Assembly (NCBI GenBank): GCA_019635215.1
Contig: JAHBZZ010000001.1
Span: forward strand, 1 to 64,000
Direction of reading: 5' to 3'
From: Nitrosomonas sp.
Lineage (GTDB): Bacteria; Pseudomonadota; Gammaproteobacteria; Burkholderiales; Nitrosomonadaceae
DNA length: 64,000 bases
The notes under the pieces are model-generated. The model worked only from the letters and a program-made list of their open reading frames with translations. It searched no databases and was not told the origin of the DNA. The stretch's first letter is position 1, and each line of letters begins with the position of its first letter. A program made the position numbers and the translations under genes. Shown in pieces: positions 58,101-64,000 of this stretch.

Positions 58101-59744
58101 TTGAAAAGTATCAAAAGTAAAATTTTCATATTTGCCTTACTAGCAACGCTGATACCTTCACTTATATTGGGATTGCTCTCATTTCACCAGAATGAAAGCT
58201 CGATCAGGGAGAATCTTACACGAGAGTTACGCACGCTCGCCAATCATGCCGGCAGTGAACTCGTTTCATGGATCAATCAAAGTATTCATGAGGCCAACTC
58301 GCTGACAACCTCCAAAATCATGATCGGTGCTCTCTCAGATGCAGCAAACTTGCAAAGCGAGAAAAAAACACAATCACCCGATACGCTTGCCAGCTATTTA
58401 CGTTTACTTCATGCAAAGCTGGATACTTTTCTCGAGTTAACGGTGATTGATACGCAGCAGGAGATTATTGCAAGCAGCTCAGATCAGTCGTTTCTCAATA
58501 AATCATTACTGAACAACCTGATCGCTCTTGACTCGCCTCAGCAGAGCTTCATTTTACCACCGTTCAGGAACGAACAATTTGGCACAGTAACAGTCAGCAT
58601 TGCTCTGCCAATTTTATCCTATGAAAACTATATCTTGGGGCAGTTGGTATTAACCTATGATCTGCAGTCGATTAAACCCAAACTGGAAGATCCAATCAAG
58701 TCTTCGCGTGGAGGAATTCTGATATTGGATACCGATGGCCGGCTTTTGCTGGATAGCCACAGAACAATTGACCATACTGTACAGCTGAGCCCCTCCATTT
58801 ATCAATCTTTGGTAAACAATCCAGGTGAATTGTTCAATTTTCAGGATTTTTCGAACAAACAGATTATCGGTCTTGCGCAAACAGTTAGGATACTACCGGT
58901 AACCATTATCGCAGGAAGAGAATACGAAGAAGTCTACGCCGCAAGAATAGCACAGCGTAACTTTTTCTTGATCCTGGTCTGTGCATCCATCTTCATCGTA
59001 GCAGCCATTGCAATTTATCTCGGGCGGTCAATTGTAACGCCATTACAACGCCTAATTAATGCAACGGACCAAATTGTTAAAGGAAGCCTTGATATTCCTT
59101 TGACAACCATTACCCAAAAGGATGAGCTGGGAAAGCTTGCGCAAATGTTTAATCATATGACAGAAAAGCTACGTCAGAGTCAGGCTGAGATTCTTACTGC
59201 AAACGAAGAATTAAAACTTAAGAATCAATTACTTGAGAAACTATGTGTTACTGACAGTCTTACCGGACTCTACAATCGCAGCAAACTGAATCATATCATC
59301 AACGATGAACTCTCCAGATCACATCGCAACAAAAGGCCCTTTGCCATTCTCATGATTGATATTGATTACTTCAAGGAACTCAACGACACACTAGGCCATA
59401 TTGCTGGTGATGAAATACTTGCAGCAGTCTCTAGAATATTAACACAGTCCATTCGTTCAATTGATTTTGCCGCACGTTATGGTGGCGATGAATTCATTAT
59501 CGTCTTAACCGAAACAACCGCAAAAGAAGCCACATTTACGGCCGAACGTATTCGCGCTCAAGTATCCGAAGTATTTTGCAGTGTCATCAACCAATCAATC
59601 AGCGTTACGCTGAGTATAGGCATCGCACAGTCAGAACTCAAAGACACATCACCCACCGATCTTATAACCCGTGCGGACAATGCGCTGTACCAAGCAAAGA
59701 AAGGCGGCCGCAACCAAGCTCGCGTCGTTGGTTCGGATATCTAA
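58101..59744 (+). CDS. membrane GGDEF protein with dCache-like sensor and HAMP domain
   Basis: Protein of 547 residues. Membrane segment 1 (about 7-27), a periplasmic double-Cache-like sensor (about 28-285), membrane segment 2 (about 288-310), HAMP (about 311-365, with SIVTPLQRLINATDQIV), a short coil and a GGDEF domain with DIDYFKELNDTLGHIAGDE and RYGGDEF. RSID before it is the RxxD inhibitory site. It should produce c-di-GMP in response to a periplasmic signal. The TTG at 58101 is the only start that keeps the first membrane segment. Confidence 0.9.
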   Translation: MKSIKSKIFIFALLATLIPSLILGLLSFHQNESSIRENLTRELRTLANHAGSELVSWINQSIHEANSLTTSKIMIGALSDAANLQSEKKTQSPDTLASYLRLLHAKLDTFLELTVIDTQQEIIASSSDQSFLNKSLLNNLIALDSPQQSFILPPFRNEQFGTVTVSIALPILSYENYILGQLVLTYDLQSIKPKLEDPIKSSRGGILILDTDGRLLLDSHRTIDHTVQLSPSIYQSLVNNPGELFNFQDFSNKQIIGLAQTVRILPVTIIAGREYEEVYAARIAQRNFFLILVCASIFIVAAIAIYLGRSIVTPLQRLINATDQIVKGSLDIPLTTITQKDELGKLAQMFNHMTEKLRQSQAEILTANEELKLKNQLLEKLCVTDSLTGLYNRSKLNHIINDELSRSHRNKRPFAILMIDIDYFKELNDTLGHIAGDEILAAVSRILTQSIRSIDFAARYGGDEFIIVLTETTAKEATFTAERIRAQVSEVFCSVINQSISVTLSIGIAQSELKDTSPTDLITRADNALYQAKKGGRNQARVVGSDI

Positions 59745-60231
59745 CAGGCTAGTAGCTCACAATAGACAGAAGGCTGAAAATCCTTGTACCAGAGGTTTGA
59801 TTCCGCCTTTTGTCACAACCAATGTTCGATAGTTTGAGCGGCTCTCAATACAACCTGAGGATTTTTATCCACTGAAAACAAACAGCAGCGTTCCACCCTT
59901 GCTCCGCTCCTCTTCGTCGAGCTTGATTGATGTCGCCATAGCATCGCTAATAAAAAATATTAAAAGGTATTACCACTGGATAACTATAGCATCATTATGA
60001 TCTGGCTACTTTGAAAACCTTTCAAAAAACAGAGCGTGTAGACCGGGCTAGCGAAGCGTAACCTGGCATCCAGGTTGTGTGACACGAATGCCCGATTACG
60101 CAAGGCTAATCGGGCCTATACAGGCTGCGTCAGCACAATTCGTTTTATATCGAGATTAGAGAAAAACGTGGGCTTGCGGGGTGACGTAAAAACTCGCAAA
60201 GGGTAAGGTTGTCGCTTTCCGAGCGTTCAAA
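59745..60231. other. intergenic region with REP-like sequences
   Basis: No gene is seen in 487 bp. At 60038-60066 a REP-like palindromic sequence (GTAGACCGGGCTAGCGAAGC) is followed directly by an inverted relative at 60077-60115. The first 290 bp hold nothing recognisable. Confidence 0.5.
60077..60115. repeat. 39-bp repeat, left copy
   Basis: The 39 bases start GTGTGACACGAATGCC and contain the hairpin GCCCGATTA ... TAATCGGGC. A second copy with 37 of 39 identical bases lies at 60993-61031 in the same orientation, on the other side of the HEPN/MNT genes. It is a REP-like extragenic palindrome. Confidence 0.85.
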
Positions 60232-60594
60232 TTATTCTACTGTTTTATCATGTGCATCATTATCTATGGCGGATAACTGATCCAGCAACGCTGGCAAGGC
60301 TGTTTGCACTGTGTCCCACACGATATCCAGATCGATCTCGAAATAACCATGTGCAATACGATTGCGCATGCCACGCATGCTTCGCCACGGTAATGCTGGA
60401 TGTGATTCAACAAACGCAGCATAGCCATCCATTATCTTTGTCGCGACTTCGCCGATGATCACAAGATTCAAGATGATTGCTTGTTGTGTTCGTTTGTCAG
60501 CAAGGAAGTCACTTTTGTCCAAACCTTCAGCAAAACTGCACGCATCGATAACCGCTTGTCTCATGTGATCGAGATAGTCGGAGAGACGATTCAT
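60232..60594 (-). CDS. hepT: HepT-like toxin (HEPN, DUF86)
   Basis: Protein of 120 residues, all-helical HEPN fold. RNRIAHGYFEID carries the RX4HXY motif: Arg and His for RNA cleavage and the Tyr that the MntA partner AMPylates in characterised pairs. It is 2 bp after mntA on the same strand. A ribonuclease toxin, kept inactive by the partner, is the expected role. Confidence 0.9.
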   Translation of the reverse strand: MNRLSDYLDHMRQAVIDACSFAEGLDKSDFLADKRTQQAIILNLVIIGEVATKIMDGYAAFVESHPALPWRSMRGMRNRIAHGYFEIDLDIVWDTVQTALPALLDQLSAIDNDAHDKTVE

Positions 60595-60596
60595 TC

Positions 60597-60887
60597 CTAT
60601 ACAGGACGCGCTTCCGCCAGTACCTGGTCACGAAACTTCGCTGGCAGGTCACCGGGCGTTAATAAATCGACGTGAACACCCAACAGATCTTCCAGCTCAA
60701 TCTGTAATCCGCCGAGATCAAACAGTGTCACGCCAGGAAGGGCGTCAACCAGCAGGTCGAGATCGCTGTCCTCTTTATCTGTGCCATGAACCACTGATCC
60801 GAATACACGCAGATTTGCCGCGCGAAAGCGGCCCACCGTCTCGCGGACGGCATTCCGGTTGAGATTCAGGGCAATTGACGGTCGCAT
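60597..60887 (-). CDS. mntA: MntA-like nucleotidyltransferase antitoxin
   Basis: Protein of 96 residues. VFGSVVHGTDKEDSDLDLLV gives the minimal nucleotidyltransferase motif GSX10DXD, followed by the third acidic position in VHVDLL. In studied systems MntA adds AMP to HepT to neutralise it. ATG 60887 is chosen; the TTG at 60950 would add 21 hydrophobic residues untypical of the family. The pair is flanked by 39-bp repeats. Confidence 0.9.
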   Translation of the reverse strand: MRPSIALNLNRNAVRETVGRFRAANLRVFGSVVHGTDKEDSDLDLLVDALPGVTLFDLGGLQIELEDLLGVHVDLLTPGDLPAKFRDQVLAEARPV

Positions 60888-60992
60888 CGGTGTGTTACTG
60901 AGTGTGGTATACAGAAAAAAGTGAATCGAACATAACAGGCTCAATTGCAAAAATCAAAAAGCAGCAGTCTATTTTGCCTGTATCCTCCCGGA

Positions 60993-61031
60993 GTGTGACA
61001 CAAATGCCCGATTACGCAAAGCTAATCGGGC
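60993..61031. repeat. 39-bp repeat, right copy
   Basis: Same orientation and 37 of 39 bases identical to 60077-60115. It lies 105 bp before the mntA start and ends 8 bp before the apparent true stop of the neighbouring secreted-protein gene. Confidence 0.85.
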
Positions 61032-61039
61032 TAGCGGGC

Positions 61040-61160
61040 TTAGAAATCAATATCAGTAAAAGAACTCGTAATTAGTCCCACAAATGCTCCGCTAGATTCT
61101 ACCCGGGCGTCAATTGTAGATTCAAGTAAGGAAATTGATGTAGCTGAAGGATTTATATTG
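61040..61160 (-). pseudogene. detached C-terminal coding tail of the secreted protein
   Basis: Directly after the stop of the gene at 61161-61643 a second frame reads INNINPSATSISLLEST and SSGAFVGLITSSFTDIDF to a stop at 61042-61040. The two parts fuse into one frame if a single TA unit is added to the ATATATATAT run at 61164-61173. So these 41 residues were probably the original C-terminus. Confidence 0.5.
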
Positions 61161-61643
61161 TTAATATATATATTTAACTTCAACCGGCATTCCTTGAATT
61201 ATCGTGAAGCTAAGTGCGATGTTTGCTTTATCGAGAGCTGTTACAGTTGATGCTCTGTATTTATTACTCAAATTATCAAATAATTCAGTCAAATCGCCAC
61301 TGATGCCTAAATTTAAATTTTGATTAATAGCCACAATTTTTGTCATACAAGTTATTTGATTTTTTCCCGACAATGCGCATCCATAAAAATCAATTTTTAA
61401 ACCATTTTGTTGAAATGTATCAATAGGACTATTTGGAAATGCATTGTCTTTTAAAGTTGCATCCAGAATGGTAAAAGTCCCGTTGGCCAGATTCAGTTGC
61501 AGTGTTACGCTGTCATAGACGGTGGTATCGTCCACCACCACGTCGCGCATGACCAGCGCGCCGGTGCCGGTGCTGAAATTGACGATGGCGAAACTGGAAG
61601 CGCTCATGATCATCAGGCATAGCGTCAGCATTATTTTTTTCAT
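61161..61643 (-). CDS. secreted protein of unknown function
   Basis: Protein of 160 residues from ATG 61643. Residues 1-20 form a signal peptide (KKIMLTLCLMIMSASSFA). The mature part is rich in Thr, Asn and hydrophobic residues in beta-like strands, with one Cys pair (FYGCALS ... ITCMTK). No domain is recognised. It ends at a TAA inside a run of TA repeats; a 41-residue continuation in another frame follows (see 61040-61160), so the present product may be truncated. Divergent from the PhoX-like gene. Confidence 0.6.
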   Translation of the reverse strand: MKKIMLTLCLMIMSASSFAIVNFSTGTGALVMRDVVVDDTTVYDSVTLQLNLANGTFTILDATLKDNAFPNSPIDTFQQNGLKIDFYGCALSGKNQITCMTKIVAINQNLNLGISGDLTELFDNLSNKYRASTVTALDKANIALSFTIIQGMPVEVKYIY

Positions 61644-61863
61644 TGCGCATTGCATTTTATTGGACTCCATTTGTTGTTAAAAGAAACCGGATTCTAGCTG
61701 AGTTTTTTGAAAGGCGAGCTGTTTTTTTCAAGCGGTTACCGTCTGACTGAACGTTTTCTTTCGCTGCGCGAAAATCGCATAAGCAGGTTGTAAAAAACCG
61801 GTTTTTCAAGTACAAAACGGTATCGTTCTCCAACCACTCACTTTGGCAAATCAGGAATCCTGC

Positions 61864-63042
61864 ATGATGCGCATGAATCAATTTGAATCGCAACGCCGCA
61901 AGCTGCTGAAATACAGCCTGATCGGCGGGCTGGGCGTGTTTTTTTCCGGACACTGGCTATCGGCATCCGCGCAGTCCGCGCCGCTGATTCATGCCGCCCG
62001 GGACGGCCTGCTGCCGCCGGATCGCAATGGCATCCGCTTGCCGCAGGGGTTCAAGTCGCGCATTGTGGCGCGCTCCGGGCAGCCGCTTTTTCATTATCGC
62101 TGGCATGCCGCGCCGGATGGCGGCGCTACCTTTGCCACGCCTGACGGCGGCTGGATTTATGTCTCCAACAGCGAGCTCGATAAACAGCAGGGCGGCGTGG
62201 GGGCGCTGCGTTTTGACCGGCAGGGCGAACGCATTGACGCGTATGCCATCCTGACAAACACCACGCGCAATTGCGCCGGCGGCCATACGCCGTGGCAAAC
62301 CTGGCTGTCCTGCGAGGAACATGACCGGGGGCAGGTCTGGGAGTGCGATCCGTTTAACCAACAACCGCCGCGCGTCAGGCCTGCGCTCGGCACATTCAAT
62401 CACGAGGCGGTTGCCGTCGATACGCTGCACAAACAGCTTTATCTGACGGAAGACAAACCCGACGGCTGCCTCTACCGCTATACCGCCAACCGGTACGATG
62501 CGGCGGGCAATCCCGATCTGGATGATGGCGTGCTCGAAGTGGCCGAGGTGATGGATGGACGTATCGGTGCGGTGCGCTGGCATCCGCTGCCCGACCCGCA
62601 AGCCATGCATACGCCGACGCGCCACCAGGTCGATCGCGGCACGCAGTTTGATGGCGGCGAAGGCATCTGGTTTCACGAAGGCATGATCTACTTCACGACC
62701 AAAGGCGATGACCGGATATGGTCCTACGACACCCGCAGCAAAATGTTGGCCATCGTTTATAATGCCGCTCTTTATCTGCGCCCGGTGCTATCCGGCGTCG
62801 ACAACATTACCGCGAATGCGGCAGGTGAATTACTGGTTGCCGAAGATGAGGGCGATATGCAGATCGTGATTGTTGCGCCCGGCGCTATCCGCCCTTTGCT
62901 GCAAGTTGTCGGACAAGACCGCTCTGAAATTACCGGCCCGGCTTTCAGTCCGGATGGTTCGCGGTTATACTTCAGTTCGCAGCGCGGCGCTTCCGGAAAA
63001 TCGGAAGACGGCGTGACGTACGAAATCACCGGACCATTCTAA
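61864..63042 (+). CDS. PhoX/DUF839 family secreted protein with Tat signal
   Basis: Protein of 392 residues. QRRKLLKYSLIGGLGVF near the N-terminus is a twin-arginine-type signal (RR followed by a hydrophobic stretch). The mature part is a DUF839/PhoX-like beta-propeller: LPQGFKSRIVARSG, FATPDGGWIYVSNSE, TWLSCEEHD, GTFNHEAVAVD, LYLTEDK, FDGGEGIWF and VVGQDRSEITGPAFSPDGS. PhoX enzymes are calcium/iron phosphatases; the key acidic and SCEE/TEDK residues are visible. AGGA lies seven bases before the ATG at 61864. Higher GC than the neighbours. Confidence 0.88.
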   Translation: MMRMNQFESQRRKLLKYSLIGGLGVFFSGHWLSASAQSAPLIHAARDGLLPPDRNGIRLPQGFKSRIVARSGQPLFHYRWHAAPDGGATFATPDGGWIYVSNSELDKQQGGVGALRFDRQGERIDAYAILTNTTRNCAGGHTPWQTWLSCEEHDRGQVWECDPFNQQPPRVRPALGTFNHEAVAVDTLHKQLYLTEDKPDGCLYRYTANRYDAAGNPDLDDGVLEVAEVMDGRIGAVRWHPLPDPQAMHTPTRHQVDRGTQFDGGEGIWFHEGMIYFTTKGDDRIWSYDTRSKMLAIVYNAALYLRPVLSGVDNITANAAGELLVAEDEGDMQIVIVAPGAIRPLLQVVGQDRSEITGPAFSPDGSRLYFSSQRGASGKSEDGVTYEITGPF

Positions 63043-63089
63043 TTCTTCGCATTCATTTGCCTTGATCATCAAACAAGGAGTACACCCGC

Positions 63090-64000
63090 ATGTCCGATAA
63101 CGGTCGATTCTTATCCCGTTTAATCTGGATCACCATCGCAGCGATGCTGTTGGTGCTGTTGCTACGCGCTTCACCTGATTATTTCGCCTGGGATTATTTT
63201 TTCAATGGTGGCGAACGCCAACAGGCCGAACCCCGCACCGTCGTAGCGCGCGGCAATCTGGCCGAAGATGAACAAAGCACTATTACCTTGTTCGAGAATT
63301 CACGCGACGCTGTCGTGTTTATTACCACCCGGCAACACGTCCGGGATGCCTGGACACGCAATATTTTCTCCGTCCCGAGCGGAACGGGTTCCGGTTTTAT
63401 CTGGGATGACCAGGGTCATATCATCACCAATTTTCACGTCATCAAAGGTGCCAGTGAAGCGATCGTGCGCCTTGCCGACGGGCGCGACTACAAGGCGGCA
63501 TTGGTGGGTGCAAGCCCCGCGCATGATATCGCCGTACTGAAAATCGGTATTGGTTTTCAGCGTCCGTCACCGGTGCCGTTGGGCACCAGCCGCGATCTCA
63601 AGGTCGGTCAGAAGGTCTTCGCAATCGGTAACCCATTCGGTCTGGACTGGACATTAACCACCGGCATTGTATCCGCACTTGACCGGTCACTCCCTGGCGA
63701 AGGCGGCCGTATCATTGACAACCTGATTCAAACCGATGCAGCCATTAACCCCGGTAATTCGGGCGGCCCCTTGCTCGACTCGGCCGGCCGTCTGATCGGC
63801 ATCAATACCGCCATATACAGCCCGAGCGGCGCCAGCGCAGGTATCGGATTTGCCGTACCGGTGGATACCGTCAACCGTGTCGTCCCGCAACTCATCAGCC
63901 GCGGTAAATATATTCGCCCGGCGCTGGGCATTACTGTCGACGGCAAATTCAACGATCGCTTAACCAGTATGCTGGAAGTTAACGGCATTGTTATTCTTGG
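63090..64000 (+). CDS. Do-like (HtrA/DegS-type) serine protease, 3' end missing
   Basis: 303 codons are visible and the frame is open at the window end. One N-terminal membrane segment (about 10-28) suggests anchoring, as in DegS. The trypsin-like domain has the triad His in ITNFHVIKG, Asp in AHDIAVLKI and Ser in NPGNSGGPLLD. The PDZ domain starts at about residue 285 and is cut off. ACAAGGAG precedes the ATG. Role: envelope protein quality control. Confidence 0.93.
   Translation, partial: MSDNGRFLSRLIWITIAAMLLVLLLRASPDYFAWDYFFNGGERQQAEPRTVVARGNLAEDEQSTITLFENSRDAVVFITTRQHVRDAWTRNIFSVPSGTGSGFIWDDQGHIITNFHVIKGASEAIVRLADGRDYKAALVGASPAHDIAVLKIGIGFQRPSPVPLGTSRDLKVGQKVFAIGNPFGLDWTLTTGIVSALDRSLPGEGGRIIDNLIQTDAAINPGNSGGPLLDSAGRLIGINTAIYSPSGASAGIGFAVPVDTVNRVVPQLISRGKYIRPALGITVDGKFNDRLTSMLEVNGIVIL

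Noticed and set aside
60077-61031. Possible CRISPR array from repeated 39-bp units
   Set aside because: Only two copies exist, 877 bp apart with two genes between; no regular spacers and no cas genes.
61957-62676. Long antisense frame of 239 codons opposite the PhoX-like gene
   Set aside because: It lies wholly inside a gene with clear family motifs and shows an Arg/Ala-rich composition typical of a shadow frame in GC-rich DNA.

Overview
The window looks like the chromosome of a betaproteobacterium of the Nitrosomonadales, most likely a Nitrosomonas-type ammonia oxidiser. The reasons are a moderate-GC housekeeping background, a stand-alone copper nitrite reductase (nirK), a diheme cytochrome c4, a glutamate-cysteine ligase of the Thiobacillus/Nitrosomonas type, and betaproteobacterial gene orders (bioFHCD, pilMNOPQ divergent from mrcA, thiD-thiE-hemL beside rubredoxin, pepA-holC-valS). 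No ammonia monooxygenase gene is present, so the genus is an inference.

Layout. 1-10.9 kb: a DUF502 membrane protein, then a long leftward series: two tandem GTPases, a DNA glycosylase, phosphoglycerate mutase, a fatty acid desaturase, a HIT protein, a nucleotidyltransferase, a cysteine desulfurase and both glutathione synthesis genes. 11-12.6 kb: nirK with a long leader and a strong terminator. 12.7-21.8 kb: apt, mpl, rdgB, rph, map, a SPOR-like protein, cytochrome c4, hemL, thiE, thiD, rubredoxin and glyoxalase I. 22-29.6 kb: an accessory island. It holds a PilZ protein, a decayed higB toxin gene with an open higA antitoxin gene and operator-like palindromes, a secreted-protein gene cut by an IS3 element, fragments of three other transposases (IS256, IS3-like, IS481-like), and an AT-rich gene for a secreted protein that joins a ricin-type lectin to a dipeptidase-like metallohydrolase.

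29.6-59.7 kb: housekeeping again: fmdB-aspS-nudB, biotin synthesis (bioDCHF, then bioB behind a small palindromic element), comF, trmL, the type IV pilus assembly operon pilMNOPQ, penicillin-binding protein 1A, a periplasmic phosphatase-like protein, zapD, valS, holC, pepA, a HDOD-GGDEF protein, serB, malic enzyme, a truncated hemoglobin and a membrane GGDEF protein. 59.7-64 kb: a HEPN/MNT toxin-antitoxin pair between two 39-bp repeats, a secreted protein whose C-terminus appears lost at a TA-dinucleotide run, a PhoX-family (DUF839) protein and a Do-like serine protease that runs off the end.

The points most worth a second look are: (1) a family of about 140-bp elements with terminal inverted repeats and an internal hairpin (two full copies and one bare end); (2) the higB/higA locus, where the toxin is broken at A-runs but operator and antitoxin remain; (3) the lectin-metallohydrolase island gene; (4) the IS3 copy that joins two unrelated broken sequences without a target duplication; (5) the repeat-bounded HEPN/MNT module and the neighbouring TA-run frameshift.
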